Assembly (NCBI GenBank): GCA_019054805.1 | Contig: JAHQIY010000002.1 | Coordinates: forward strand, 4,402,001 to 4,466,000 | Direction of reading: 5' to 3' | DNA length: 64,000 bases | Source of the DNA: Brachionus manjavacas | Lineage: Eukaryota > Rotifera > Eurotatoria > Ploima > Brachionidae | In this document: piece by piece, positions 34,316 to 46,900 of the stretch | Layout: every line of letters begins with the position of its first letter | Numbering within the stretch: the stretch's first letter is position 1 | Notes under the pieces: model-generated | Seen by the model: the letters and a program-made list of their open reading frames with translations, nothing else | Database searches by the model: none | What the model was told of the DNA's origin: nothing | Made by a program: the position numbers and the translations under genes

Positions 34316-34705
34316 TCATTCCGATTTGGCACTAGGTCCCTCTTCAGTTTTCTTTGGCAACAAAATTGATTGAATGTTTGGTAAGACGCCACCTTGAGCG
34401 ATTGTAACTCCAGCTAACAATTTGTTCAATTCTTCATCATTTCGAATGGCTAGTTGCAAGTGACGAGGAATAATTCTAGACTTCTTATTGTCTCTGGCAG
34501 CGTTGCCGGCCAGCTCTAGGATTTCAGCACTTAAATACTCCAACACAGCAGCCAAATAGACTGGCGCTCCAGCACCAACTCTCTCGGCATAGTGACCTTT
34601 TCTTAACAGGCGGTGAATGCGACCTACTGGAAATTGAAGACCAGCTCTTGAAGACCTTGTTTTGCCCTTGGCTCTTACTTTTCCTCCTTTGCCACGACCA
34701 GACAT
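34316..34705 (-). CDS. Histone H2A
   Basis: 129 residues, intronless: [20 protein letters not shown], the [14 protein letters not shown] core, the acidic-patch region, and a C-terminus [15 protein letters not shown]. Near-canonical length with no H2A.Z or macro features and no SQEF tail, although it ends in an acidic Lys-Ser-Glu. Core nucleosome protein. Divergent from H2B at 35079 with a shared 373-bp promoter. Confidence 0.98.
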   Translation of the reverse strand: MSGRGKGGKVRAKGKTRSSRAGLQFPVGRIHRLLRKGHYAERVGAGAPVYLAAVLEYLSAEILELAGNAARDNKKSRIIPRHLQLAIRNDEELNKLLAGVTIAQGGVLPNIQSILLPKKTEEGPSAKSE

Positions 34706-35078
34706 TGTGTTAATTGTGAATTCAGTAAAATCAAATTTTAAAATTTTTTAAAAAATTCTTCTTTTTTATCTTAAATTATTTTAAAACAAAATTATGTTCA
34801 TACCAGATGTAATTTTAAATAAAATGGGCGGTGACTAAATTTGAATACAATTTATAATAATTTTGCATATAATTAAAATTAGAAACCAATTAATAGCAAT
34901 TGATTGTTTGATTGGATTTTGTTGCAATAATTTGCATAATTTAATCAACAATTAATGTCATTCAACTTTTAACTCTAGGATTTATCCATAATTAGAACGT
35001 TTTATATTTAAGCATAAATAAGCTAACTACGCTTTTAAAGCTTAATTTTCTCTTTAACAATAATCCAAAAAATTCACA
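34706..35078. promoter_or_regulatory. Shared H2A/H2B divergent promoter
   Basis: 373 bp between the two start codons. Toward H2B there is a TATATTTAAG box near 35005. Toward H2A, TATAAATTG and GCATATAAT-type AT boxes lie near 34850-34870. A GATTGGAT (inverted CCAAT) lies near 34911 and ACCAAT near 34887, fitting the CCAAT elements of histone promoters. Confidence 0.75.
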
Positions 35079-35447
35079 ATGCCACCTAAAACAGCAACCA
35101 AAGGAGCTAAAAAAGCCGTCAAACCGGTCAAAGGAGCCAAAGGAGAAGGAAAACGAAGAAAGAAAAGGAAGGAAAGCTACGCAGTCTACATTTACAAAGT
35201 GTTGAAACAAGTGCATCCGGACACTGGCATCTCTAGCAAAGCAATGAGCATCATGAACTCTTTTGTCAACGATATCTTTGAGAGAATAGCTTCCGAAGCT
35301 TCCAAGCTATCCACGCACAATGGTCGTTCGACTATTTCCAGTCGTGAAATTCAAACCAGTGTTCGTCTCCTCTTACCTGGTGAATTGGCCAAGCATGCAG
35401 TTAGTGAAGGCACAAAAGCTGTCACAAAATACACCAGCTCTAAATAA
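35079..35447 (+). CDS. Histone H2B
   Basis: 122 residues, intronless. A basic N-terminal tail ([20 protein letters not shown]) is followed by the fold [39 protein letters not shown], and the C-terminus [10 protein letters not shown] small difference from the usual sequence is [15 protein letters not shown] in place of AHYNKRSTITSREIQ. Pairs with H2A. A stem-loop follows. Confidence 0.98.
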   Translation: MPPKTATKGAKKAVKPVKGAKGEGKRRKKRKESYAVYIYKVLKQVHPDTGISSKAMSIMNSFVNDIFERIASEASKLSTHNGRSTISSREIQTSVRLLLPGELAKHAVSEGTKAVTKYTSSK

Positions 35448-35484
35448 GAAATATCTGAGCTTAACTCTCAATTAATTAACCCCC

Positions 35485-35500
35485 GGCCTTTTTCAAGGCC
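35485..35500 (+). terminator. Histone 3' stem-loop of H2B
   Basis: GGCCTTTTTCAAGGCC, identical to the H2A element, 37 bases after the stop. AATAAA also follows at about 35516. Confidence 0.93.
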
Positions 35501-35516
35501 AACCAAAATTTTATAA

Positions 35517-36029
35517 ATAAAGCCATATTTTATCACCGTTAAGTGCAGAACTTTACAGAATCGATTTTTTTAAGATATCAGAATTTGAGATATCAATTTA
35601 GCCATTTTAAATTAGACTACTTAATCAAAATAATGTAGCAAATATTGAAGAAAAATAATCTTAACTAACTTAAATATGTGATAACCCTTTTTTTGAATTC
35701 TCAAGCACAAAGACAACAAAATTGCGATTCTAATTTCAGCCATTTTTAATTTATGTATATTTGAATAGTCAAAATTTTTGGATTGTTACTTGATTGTTTT
35801 TTGATATGAAGTTGAGAATTTTTTTAATAAAATATATTGCTAATTTTTTTTTTTTTTATTTGGTTTTAATTTCATCGTATTTCCTCAAAATAAAAGAATC
35901 TCCGGTATTTATTTTTATTTAATTAATTCGAGTAAAACACCAAAAGGCGACGTTGATAAAAATTGATATAAAAATGTTCATAATTTACATATAGATAAAA
36001 AAATATTTGATAGAATAGACCACCAATAA
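35517..36029. other. Intergenic, nothing recognised
   Basis: AT-rich DNA between H2B and a LINE relic. No gene seen. Confidence 0.65.
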
Positions 36030-36700
36030 GTAAGTCATTCTTGGTTTTCTTGCATCTTTTCTGATTTTAAGAGCGCAATAAGAGAACTTTTGCCTGCTTG
36101 TCCTAGTTTTAGTAAATCTCTGTTTCTTTTTACAATATCAGATTCTGACAGCATTTCGAATATGGAAAAGAAAATCTTTGGTAAAATACTGGTAATTTGT
36201 ATCAGTCTCGTGAATCCCAATTAAATTTTCAATGTTTTATAATAGGATTTACCATTGAGGCCATTTGGTAAGCGGTATCCAATCGCAAATAATTGATTTA
36301 GAAAGGTATAAGTCAGAGAACTCTCACATTATATTATTAATAGACCACACTTGGCGCGAGTTACTCGAGATTCAATTGTGTCAATTCCTAAGGCGTTTGT
36401 AAATGAAGAGCTCTTTGAATGTCTTGGTAGTCTAATCATACTTTTAAGAATGTTTGATTCAATGACTTGTATCGGCTTTGTTTCTGTCTGATTAATGGCT
36501 AAAGCATCAAGTCCATAAATGAGCAATGGACTTACGTAGGTTTGGTACAAATGGGCCTTTATATTATAGTCTAGGCCGGTGCTAAGATGTTTCCTTTTAG
36601 CTAAAGCGCTGCCATGTTTGATGCTGTTTATTTGCATTTGATGTGGATGTGGTGTGTCATCATCTTGTTCAAGAAGACTCTCAAATACTTCTTTTGATCA
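36030..36700 (-). mobile_element. LINE C-terminal relic
   Basis: Minus-strand frames 36637-36329 and 36220-36035. The first reads TGLDYNIKAHLYQTYVSPLL and then IYGLDALAINQTE, IESNILKSMIRLPRHSKSSS and LGIDTIESRV. This is the thumb and beyond of a non-LTR reverse transcriptase, a different family from the CR1-like relic at 56 kb. The two pieces are out of frame with each other. Confidence 0.75.
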
Positions 36701-37329
36701 ACGAATGTCCGGTATACAAATGATTTCTTCTATTTGGAAATTTTTTACTCAATGTATTACATTATTTATGGGTATTCTTTTAAAAAGACAAAAATTTTAA
36801 AATATTCTCTTCTTCGTTACCATTATTTGAGGAAATACTGTAGTTGTAGACAAAACTTCACTTCCGATAATATAAAATTAACTATAATTTGTTGTGATCA
36901 CATACAATATTGATTTGAAACGAAGTTTATGGTGAGAGTAGGTCAAAATAGCTTATATTAAAATTAATGAGTGTTAAAATATCTATTAATTGCGAGGAAA
37001 GGAACCATGTGTATATAAAAAATCAAAAAAGCGAATGATTTTTCGAAATTAAGTTTTAACTCTTGAGGTTTATGCAAAAATGAAAATAAAATAAAATATT
37101 TGGATTAGTCACAATTGATGTCAAAAATAAAAAACAAAAGAACATTTTAAAAAAAATCTGTGAATAAAAATTAATCAAGCATGATTTTAAATATGAATTA
37201 GATTTTTGCAATATAAAGTTTTTTAAAAAGCTTATGTTCAAATAAAAAACATACTCGCAGAAACCTTTACTGTTCCTTTAACTTTGATTTTCAATCTTTA
37301 TTCAATAGTCAGCTTCCAATATAATTCAG

Positions 37330-37870
37330 ATCAGCACAAATTACTCTGTTTAAAAAAGGTGATAAATCAATGCCAAACAATTATCGTCCTGTGTATTTAA
37401 CTTCTATTCCATGAAAAATTATGGAAAGCATAACCAAAATGGAAAATGATCTTTATAAGAATAATATAATATCTAAAGAACAGAATGGATTTGTCAAGAA
37501 AAAATAATGTACAAGTATTCTTCTGGAAACTTAAGATTTCATCCCAATATTCCTGTTGATGTGATTCAGCTAGATTTTGCGAAATTTTTTGATACTGTTC
37601 CGCACAGACGACTAACAGCTAAATTGAAAGCGTATGGCTTTGATGGTCTGACACCAAAATGGATCGAAGCTTTCTTGAAAAAAAGAAGACAACGAGTTGT
37701 TCAAGGTGAAATTTTTTCGGATTAGGTTGAGATTTTTAGCGGTGTACCCCAAGGGTCAGTGATTGGTCCACATTTGTTCATATTGTATATCAATGATCAA
37801 CCAAAAAAAATAGAGAATATTGTGATAATGTATGCAGATGATACTACACCTGTAAATGATTTTTTTTTAT
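37330..37870 (+). mobile_element. LINE reverse transcriptase relic
   Basis: The plus strand reads ITLFKKGDKSMPNNYRPVYL, DVIQLDFAKFFDTVPHRRLT, SGVPQGSVIGPHLFILYIND and MYADDT. These are motifs of the palm of a Jockey/CR1-type reverse transcriptase, including the YADD catalytic box. At least four stops or frame shifts. Confidence 0.88.
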
Positions 37871-38374
37871 TATAAACAAAATTTAGTCAATAAAAACTTA
37901 ATTAGAAATATTAAATTATTAAAGATTTAAAAAAAAAATTCTTAATTTTTAAATTTAAGATTTGTTTATTAATAACAAAGAGTCAACGAAATGAATATCA
38001 GACATTCTTTATTCACGTATTTAAAATTTATATGAAAGTATTAAGTCCCCTCCTCTCCTTGTTATAATTACACAAAATAAACTAAATTATTTTCTCAATT
38101 TGTCTTATTTAAATTTTCTTTAATAATATAATTTAACTTACAAGAGTAGTTGAAATATTCTTGACCTATTTATTTGTTCCAAAAACATGCTAAACAATTT
38201 TGAAAATTTTGAAGCACTTCTTGTCTAAATAAGTTACCACCTAAAAATATCATCCAGCTTGAAAAATATTTCAACTGTTTCAAAAATTTTTGAAACAATC
38301 AATTAGCAGTAATTTAGAGAAGTCCTTATATCTAAACCACCTCTAAACAACGCTTTAGTCTGTCCAAAAAGTAT
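37871..38374. other. Intergenic, nothing recognised
   Basis: AT-rich; no gene seen. Confidence 0.6.
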
Positions 38375-38590
38375 TGACACATCTGTATTTAAAAATATTT
38401 AACAGATCCATACCTCATGGCCACATACCTCAAATCTGGAAGAAATCCAAAATTATTATGATTCTTAAAAATTAAACATCCAGATAGCCTAGATACTTAC
38501 AGACCCATCTTTCCTTAGTTGCTCAGCCAAATGGCTTGAAAAATTGTAAACCAAAAGTTTCAAGATTGGGTAAAAACTTATCAAAAAAAA
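38375..38590 (+). mobile_element. Second LINE reverse transcriptase relic
   Basis: The plus strand, over more than one frame, reads IPQIWKKSKIIMILKN, then a YRPI-like segment and NGLKNCKPKVS, equivalent to the WK.s.vi.ipKp....YRPI.LL region of Jockey-type elements. Heavily decayed. Confidence 0.6.
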
Positions 38591-38930
38591 TATTATTTTT
38601 TCTTGAATGTGAGCAATAGTTTTTTATTTTGTTATTTTTATACTTTTTTTGATAATTTGTTATTAAATTTTTGATTATTATAATCAAAATATGGTTTAAA
38701 ATAAATAATAAAAACTTTATTGTTTGAGCTATGAGTCACTCGAGGAATACAAGTTTTATATTTTTTATATAATTCTTTCAGTAAACAATGATAAGATTTT
38801 TGCTATATTTGATCGATTGGGCCATCTAAAAGAGTAACAAATTTTTTTAAAAATTTTATTAAAATCAATGCAAAATCTATTCAAAATTAAAGTCTATTAT
38901 CAATTTTTGATGCTCAAATTATCTAATTAA

Positions 38931-39073
38931 GTTTTAATAATGAAATAAAGGGTTATTTCTCAAAAGAATTAATGCAGAGATATATTTTTGGTTATATTGT
39001 GCAGATTTAACCTTTAGGTTCTACAAAGTATGTTAAAACCAAAAATATAAGTCTTTATTTCATTATTAAAATT
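38931..39073. repeat. Imperfect inverted repeat
   Basis: TTTTAATAATGAAATAAAG near 38931 and its reverse complement near 39055, with further pairing of ATATTTTTGGTT inside. Possibly a small foldback element. Confidence 0.55.
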
Positions 39074-39377
39074 GAGACATTATTAAGACATTTTTTTTTA
39101 CAAATGAAACTGAAATTTTTGGTCTAATCTAAAATTGCATAAATGCATTAATTTTAAATTGAGCTTAAAAAAGCTTGCATTTAAAAGATTTGAATTTAAA
39201 AATTACAATCGCTAAAATTTGGTAAATTTTATTTTTTTCAAATCCTCTCTGCAAATATTTTAAGAAATGTCAACACCAAAATTAATTATTTTTGGATTTA
39301 ATTTTTCTTCATTTTTAATTGTTTTTCCTTTTTAATTTTTAAAAATAATCAACTTTCGATATACTAATAAATAATTA

Positions 39378-39462
39378 CCTTTTGTAGAATCTTTTAATGT
39401 ATTTAAAAGAGATACCAAAACAGCCAAAATAAAGACAATTGAGAAAAATTTGATTGCGTTTG
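39378..39462 (-). pseudogene. Decayed paralogue of the secreted-peptide exon 1
   Basis: The minus strand reads IKFFSIVFILAVLVSLLNTL, then KDSTK and a GTAATT donor, against MKLFSLVLILAVLVSLCAIG at 29771. The start codon is ATC instead of ATG. No exon 2 or 3 equivalent was found downstream. Confidence 0.7.
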
Positions 39463-39608
39463 TATAATTTCTTTTTTAAAAATTTGTTGAATACTTCCAT
39501 CGTTTAAAATTTGCTTGTATATAAAGTTGTGGCGTCTCTATAGTCAAATGCAAATGATCGTATTAAAATAACATTAAATATCAAAATCATGATTTATTTT
39601 TAGAAAAA
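39463..39608. promoter_or_regulatory. Intergene of the duplicated divergent pair
   Basis: Similar to 29772-29937, including a shared TTTGCTTGTAT word. A TATATAAAG box near 39518-39526 faces the plus-strand gene at 39609. Confidence 0.5.
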
Positions 39609-39782
39609 ATGAGTGATAAATTACAGCGAAGAAAACCAATAATGCAAGAATTAAGCAATGATAAAAAAAATGAACTGCTTTTAAAGTTAGCTTTTGATAA
39701 TGTGAAAAAATTGAGCAAGGAACAACAAGTGAGAGTGGCCGAGTTACTTTCTCAAAAACCAAGACTTCGTCCAAGGAACTAA
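39609..39782 (+). CDS. 57-residue charged small protein
   Basis: ATG at 39609, TAA at 39780-39782. It begins MSDKLQRRKPIMQELSNDKK; a Leu/Lys-rich helical stretch follows (NELLLKLAFDNVKKLSKEQQ) and the end is PRLRPRN. No signal peptide, membrane segment or Cys. TTTTTAG just before the ATG could be a splice acceptor, so an upstream exon is possible. A broken relative lies at 29938-30000 in the same position relative to a secreted-peptide gene. Family not recognised. Confidence 0.55.
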   Translation: MSDKLQRRKPIMQELSNDKKNELLLKLAFDNVKKLSKEQQVRVAELLSQKPRLRPRN

Positions 39783-40789
39783 TTTTTTGAACTTGATTTT
39801 TAATTAATGTGGTTATTTTTTTACAAAAATTAAATTTATTAATTTATTATCTAATCAATTATTTATTTATTTTATTTATAATGACTTATTTATTTAAAAT
39901 TTTACTTAAATTACCTAATTTTTTTAATTTGTAATTAAATGTTTAATTATTAAGTAAAACATCGGTTGTATTATTTGGGTTTTAATTATTTTAAAATTCA
40001 TGAAAAATAAATGTCACTTAATCATAAGCAAGAGCATTTTTAGATACATTATGCATACAAATAAATAATTTTACTTAAAATTTCACTGATATGATTTTTT
40101 TGACAGTTAAATAAATAACCATTCAGTTTTTTGAGAATTTAAGAAAACATAACTATTTATTTTTGTTTAGATATCATTATAAATTTATAAATATTCGCTT
40201 CTTTAAAAAAAATGAAAGTTTTTAAATCGAATTAGATAAGAATTTTAGCGGCTTGAAGAATTATCGAACTTTGCAGCTAAGACTTCACTTCTTGTATCTT
40301 AGATTTAAAAATAAGAGCCATCCATAATATAATTATTGAACCGGTAAACAAATTCCATTTTCTGGTAGAAGACAAATTACCGAATGAAATTCGAAATTAA
40401 TCTATAATTGAAACTTTTTTACCACATTGGTAGAAAAAAATGAAAGCAGTAATGGGCTCAGATGTTCTACTTGATAAAATTACGCAGCTCTAACTACTTA
40501 ATAAGTAATTTGAATTAGAAAAGTCATTTTTAAGTTGTCTGGTTTAGCAAAATTAAAACAAAAACATAGTTTAAAATTTAAATTACCAAACACAAGTAAA
40601 TAAATACACAATTAAGTTCTAAAAAATTGCAACAGGAAAATAATTAATATACAAGGTCTCCAAGTAAAAGAGTAACCAGTGATGACAACACCCGCCGACA
40701 ATTTAGTAACTTCTATATTTTACAAAAAGTAATGAAATATTTTCAAAGATAAGGAAGTAGATGAATGAGCTAAAACTCGCAACCGAAAG
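39783..40789. other. Intergenic, nothing recognised
   Basis: AT-rich; no gene seen. Confidence 0.6.
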
Positions 40790-41125
40790 AATAAGTGAAA
40801 TCCGCTGTATGCATTGTATGAGCACAGAACACAAAAAAGCTGACTGCAAAATCAAAAAATTTGAAATGTGCAAAATGCAATGGTCTTAGTCACAAGGCCT
40901 CTAAGTCAATCTAAGAGCTGTTTCGCCAATCTTCAACAGCAACAAATGTCAAAAGATCCTCTCAATTCAAATAAGATTATGCCTGTTCCGAACTCCCTTC
41001 CAAACTCCGACGACCAGATACAACAACAAAAACAAAATAACCCAAATTACCAAAATCTGTTTGTTCAAAAGTTCAGTCTTTCAAAAACAGTACCAATGAA
41101 AAATGAAAAAAATCCGGTTTAGCAA
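40790..41125 (+). mobile_element. Retroelement zinc-knuckle fossil
   Basis: Contains two Cys/His knuckle-like motifs (CMHCMSTEHKKADC and a second one close behind), spaced as in the Gag-type proteins of BEL/Pao-like LTR elements, followed by a Gln/Asn-rich stretch. It is broken and no terminal repeats were recognised. The family is uncertain; a LINE ORF1 origin is possible. It looks old. Confidence 0.45.
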
Positions 41126-41665
41126 CTATAAGAAAAAAAATCGCGAGTAAAGCATCAGAATTACCAAATTCAATAGTTACTGGTCATCAAAGTACCAGTA
41201 ATGTCAGGCAAAAAGTATGTAAGCATGATATGTTTTTATCAACCACCATACAACTTTGGCAAAACCTTCTCAAATCTTAACTAAAGAAACATTTGATTAT
41301 ATTGAAAAGAAATTTGAAAAATTTAAAATCGGGGATAACTTAAATGCTTTAATGCTCTTTTTGGATCATATTACTCAAATTAAAATGATTTCTTGAAAGA
41401 ATTATCGGAATTAATTTGCAAGCAAATTAATTTTTAGTTTGAATGGTCAAAAAATTAAACTAATTTTTAATTAAAAATAAATTTATGTTCAATTTTTTAT
41501 TTATTTCAAAATTTTAATCCAATTTTAATCTTATTTTAAAAATTAGATATTTTATTATCGAATAAAATTTTTTAAATTTTTATTGATGTTTAAATGAATC
41601 CATTCAAGCATGTTTATCTGTCATATTATCTGTTAAATAGTCAAATTTTAAACAGAAAATATAAA
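41126..41665. other. Intergenic, nothing recognised
   Basis: AT-rich, between the zinc-knuckle fossil and the 3' end of the F-box gene. No gene seen. Confidence 0.5.
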
Positions 41666-41666
41666 G

Positions 41667-43937
41667 TTAATATTTAACAATATTCTCAAATTCATCTTTA
41701 AAAATTATTCTTTTCATCCCTCTCTCGACAGATCGACACGATGTTAAATTCACTTGCTCTAAGGACTTTACTTTCTTGATTAACATTCTAGAAAAATTTA
41801 ATTATTGATAAAGTTAAATAAAATAAATTTAACTACTTTATCATTTCAGTATCTACTGAGGTTCCCGTTAAATTCAATTTATTTAGCTTACAGACATCAT
41901 TATGATTAATAAAGCACTCAAACATATTCTTTAAAGCTGATGTATCGATAGTGCTCCACGACAAGTCCAATTCGACAATGCTCTCTGACCATTTCTCTTT
42001 TATTGCATTAAATAGATAATTAGAGTCAATCTGGGTCATGTTTGAGTTGCACAACGATAATTTTTCCAGCTTTTTAGTCTTAATTAATGAAAAAAAATTG
42101 AAATTTTTATCCAAAGATGTCTTATAGCATCTCAAATCCATAATTTTTAGCTTTTCTGAATCTTTACAAATCCTTAAATTCTAAAATTAATTAATTCCAA
42201 ATTTTATTTTAGAAAAAGTTCATTACTTAGTTGTTAGCATTATCATTGGACTTGAGCCATAGTTGGTGTAAAACGATCCATAATAAGACTCCAAGTTTGG
42301 AAAAGAAATGTCCGATGCTAAAACACTGGTAATTGTATTGAATTTTGTTTTGGGAAAGGTTTCGTACATTTTGAGGCACTTGAAATTTTTACAATTTGAT
42401 GAAATAAGTTCCAATTGAACATTGCCTTTCAAATAACATTTTGAAATATCTAAAATTTCTAAATTTTCACAATGGGTCTTGAATAATTAAAAAATTCTAT
42501 CAAAATTTCTTTTTAATCAATTGATTTTAACTTACTGTCAAAGCATTTATTAAATTTGATGGCAATGAGTTCATAGATAAATTAAGACTGACAAGATTTT
42601 TGTTTAATTTTTCAAACAAATTGGTAATTGACAAAATATTTATTTGCTTCTTTAAAAATTTGAATTAAAAAATTTAGTTAAAACATTTAAAATTTTGATT
42701 CTTATTCCAAGTAATAAAAACCCGTTTTATTGACTTAATTTTTTATAGACTGAAAAAGATGGTATTTTAATAACCATAAACTGATTAAAAACAGCATTAA
42801 AAGACTTAAAATTTTATCAAGAAACATTATGTAAATTTTTCTGATAAAGATATAATAATAACTATCAATCAATTAGTTAATAGTGTAAAGATAAAATTTC
42901 AAAGGAATTTTAATAATTTTTTTATTTTGCTAAAACAGATCTACTGAATTAACTTTAATTTTAAAATCTTTTTTTCAAAAATTCGGTGAAAGGTCTTTGA
43001 ATTGAATCACTTAATTTATAAAATTGATTAAAAGTTTTTTTTTTATAATCTATAGAAATTAATGGAATAAATCAAAAATTAATTTTAATGTAAATTTAAA
43101 AAATATCACATAATTTACCACTAGTCCGGAAAGATTTAAATTGTTCAGATTATGACAATAGTCACCAATTACATTTTCAAATAGCTTGTTATCACTAGAA
43201 TAATTTATTTTTTTGCAATTAGCCAAGCTTAAATCAAATAAATTATTTGAATTGCATTTAGATAAAATCAATTCCAAATGATCGCATGTCAAATAGTTTA
43301 TATCGCTCAAATCAAGCACTCGGATGCAATTAAACTTATCTATCAAGTCAGAATTTGAGCATAAACTTTTAATTTTTGTCTCTACTTTGTTTACGTTTTG
43401 TTGAATTGTTATCTTATCTGTTGAACTAGAAGCTAATTCTTTGTCCAAAAGTGAAGAAAATTTTAAATTTTGCCATAGTTTAGCATCATCGGCGACATTT
43501 GACCAATTTTTGCATACTTTTTTTAGCCTATTAAGCTCTTGAATGTTACCATTGCAATTAAACAAGGCATGGTATTGAAATATGTGAAGAAGTATCTCGT
43601 ATGGAAGACCGTTGGCCCAATCGGAACCAAAAATCTGTTCTTCATTTTTGATTTTTGTGCTTTTGTTTTTATTCAAATTTTTTTTCGGTCTCAAAGTCCG
43701 AAAATCACGTGGAACAAATTCAGGCTCATAGTCTACATCCTGGGTATCATCATCGGTCTCTGATGAGTCACCTATATCCTGATAATGTTTCATTACAAAA
43801 ATGTATGTAGTTACTTTAATTAAAATTACTTTAATAAAAAATAGGATATTGCTTTTCTTGGTATATCCAAGTAAGCCTTTTTTTTTCTTTTTTTTCACCC
43901 TTTTCTCGGAAAATGTCGATTTACGTTTCGGCGACAT
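41667..43937 (-). CDS. FBXL6: F-box/leucine-rich-repeat protein, FBXL6-like
   Basis: Exons (minus strand) 43937-43119, 42649-42536, 42477-42227 and 42172-41837 join in frame; a last exon within about 41786-41667 is likely but its frame is unsettled. The N-terminus is basic (EKRVKKKKKK, a nuclear signal). The F-box reads WANGLPYEILLHIFQYH with LKKVCKNWSNVADDAKLWQN. LRR segments include VLDLSDINYLTCDHLELIL, LNLSGL, LVSLNLSMNSLPSN, VELDLSWSTIDTS and KLNLTGTSV. FBXL proteins recruit substrates to SCF ubiquitin ligases through Skp1. A stretch at 43829-43779 looks like a 51-bp in-frame intron. An ATG five codons upstream (43952) is also possible. Confidence 0.8.
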
Positions 43938-43952
43938 GTTGGAATTTTTCAA

Positions 43953-46900
43953 AATTTTTATTATAAATTTGAAATTTCAATCTTCGTCTTTTAAATTATA
44001 ATAAATAAAAATTATGTCTTTATGAACAAATGCGCCGAAAAAATATTTTCTAACATATGCATCTAGATTTCTATTTTACATAACCTTATCTAAAGAGATA
44101 TAAGAAAACAGAAATTTCTTCAAATTACACCCATTTAAAGTAATGAAGATAATCATATCCATTTGCGAATCTTTTTATACTGAGGCTTTTTAAAAATAAA
44201 GCCCATAAAAAAGGGGTAAGATCGTTTAATTTTATAATTAAGCTGAATTATGCCTTTTTAGATGATTTTTTCAGTATTGGCAGAAATTTTTTGCATTAAA
44301 AAATTAAGCCAAAAAGGCTTTTTATACGGAACGAATACTTAAAACATAATTATTAAGAAATGATGCTGAATCTAAGACTATAATTTATTTTTAAGGAAAT
44401 AATTAATTTTTAAAGAATTTAGCTTGGCATTTTTTTTATTTCAGTTACGAAATAAAGAGGTTACAATATAATGCACTTTAGAAATTTACAAAAGTTTGTA
44501 AAAAATTAACTAGTACAAACTACTTTTTCTACAACTAATCTAAGTCAGGCAAAAATTAGTTTAAAAAGACTAAATGATTTTTTTTCATCTGTTGACAATT
44601 TTTTAAAATTCAAACTAAAACATTTTATAAAGTAGAGATAAAATTTAACTTTTTAATTATCGAGTCAAACTTAAAAATTAATTTCAAAAATATTCATGTT
44701 TTTTTTCAATATTTCAATTTTTTAGACTTTAAATTGATAAATTTATTTTAAGATAGAAATAAGATTAGAGATTTAAATTTGAAATAAATGAATTAAAATT
44801 TTTAAAGGAAGAAAGTTTGAAAACTCTATTTAATTAAGAGATCTCTGGGCTAATGATATGTTTTGATTGAAACCCAAAGCTAATAAATGAAGCGTTTATT
44901 ACAGAACGGCCATGAAACAAAACTGAATATCTAGAAATAAAAACACTTTTAAATCAAGCATATCTTTAATTTTTTATTTTATAGAATTTTTTTTTAATAA
45001 ATTTTAATATTATTATTTCGCTCTTTTACATACAACTTCCTTAATCGAATTACAAACTGCTCTTAAGTATTTTTTTACATTATTTTATGCCGAAAACTTA
45101 ATCTTTTGATTAATGCATCGAATTTCTATCAACAAAAAACTATGTCAAAAAAACAAATCCTCAAGGTAATTTGATTGTTATTTTGTCAAAAATTTATGAA
45201 TCTATTTGGAGCATTAATTATCGTATTAGGGTCACTTTTTTTCTCTCCATTTATGCATTCTACTCCATTTTCGCTTACTAACCCACATTCAAATGTCCAA
45301 ATAGAGATGTTACTATGATTTGTCTTTGAGTTTCCATAGTTGTCGTTAATTAAAAATTGATCATATTTTTTATTAAATTCAAACTCAATGACACATTAAA
45401 TTTAAATTCTAAAATTTATCTTATCATTTCTAAAAAAGTGAAAGTATTGAGACTTATTTCAGTTTTTGCTATTGATAAATGATGATTTTTTCTTAAAAAA
45501 AGTGTTCTATTCTTTGGAGTATTTTCATACTATTAGAAATTTTGTCAATTATTGTTCGAATGCTTATCAGGTGCCTGGATCTCTCGTTTAAGTCTATTAA
45601 AACCCTTAAAGGTCTCTTCGATGTTATGCAACTATTAATAAAAAAAATATCAATAAAACAAAAACATTCCAGGACTCAATTAGATCTGAGCGCAAAGCAG
45701 TCTTAATTTATTTAAACTAAAGTTTCTTAAATAGTTATTTATTTTCAAAGCTTAAAGTTCTGTTTTTAACAAATTTCTAGGCATTAGATATAAGTTTTGT
45801 GCGTTGATTCGATTACATAAGTAATTTGCTAGAGATTTACAATAAGTTATAAAAATTCTTTATTCAATGAACATTGATTTTTATTTTTAACTTGAAAAAT
45901 AAAATTATAAAATTTTTCATATATTTTCAGATCAAATTTTTTGCAATAAATTATTCAATGAACAATTTTATTTAATTTATAGCATCTATCAATTAGTAAA
46001 GCTCCCATTCCAGCCTGCCATTTTATAAAGGCAATAAGTGTATGTATTGTAAACTATTTAATTTTTTGTCTCTGTCCTCAATACTTTTCAAGTACTATTT
46101 TAAACAAATGGGTCTTTGTTTTAGTAAAAATGTTTATTTAAATTGAATTTGTTTTTGTTGTTTTATTTGGCGTTAATCAAAAACTAATATTGATCAAACA
46201 TTATCATTCCAAGGCAAGAGAGTTTTTAAATTTGTTGAAGAATTAATCACGATTTAGGATTTGATTTTTAAGCTTTTTTAAAAAAATTAATTTAATCAAA
46301 TAAATATCATTTCTAGTAGGTTATGTGATAACTTGCTGTTTGAGAGAAATTGGATATATTTTTTTTAGTTTATCTAAGGTAAATTTTTAAAATATCACTC
46401 TTTGCAATGTTTTTTTTTAATAATTAATTGCTTTAAAAAAGTAATGGAAAAAAAGATTAAAAAAGTCATTTTTGGTTCGTTTTTCAAGCTAATTTTTTTT
46501 AAAAATGGTTTATTGCAAAAAAAATGGTTCGTTCAAAACCAAAGCAAAAATTTCAATCATTAATATTTGGCTTTAGATATTTTTATTTTACAAAAGTAAT
46601 AAATCTTAATATATTTTTCTAAAAATCAAGATAAAACCATTAAAGAGAATATATATTTTTTTTAAGCATCAAGCTTTACTTCTACTTACTAATTTTTTTT
46701 TAGCAAAAAATTTTGTTATCATAGTCTTTAGAGATAAATATAGATACATCAATTACAAAATTAAAAAATAAACCTAATTTGATGCGTTTTTAAAAGAATT
46801 CAAAGCATACGGAAATATGCGGAGGAAAAAAGCTATTTATTTAGTTAAAATAGTTCTTTTCATTTATTCTATATTAGATTTGTCTATCATAAACTTATTT

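Noticed and set aside
34992-35216. Minus-strand frame over the H2B start
   Set aside because: Shadow of the Lys-rich H2B N-terminus, giving only Phe/Ser runs.
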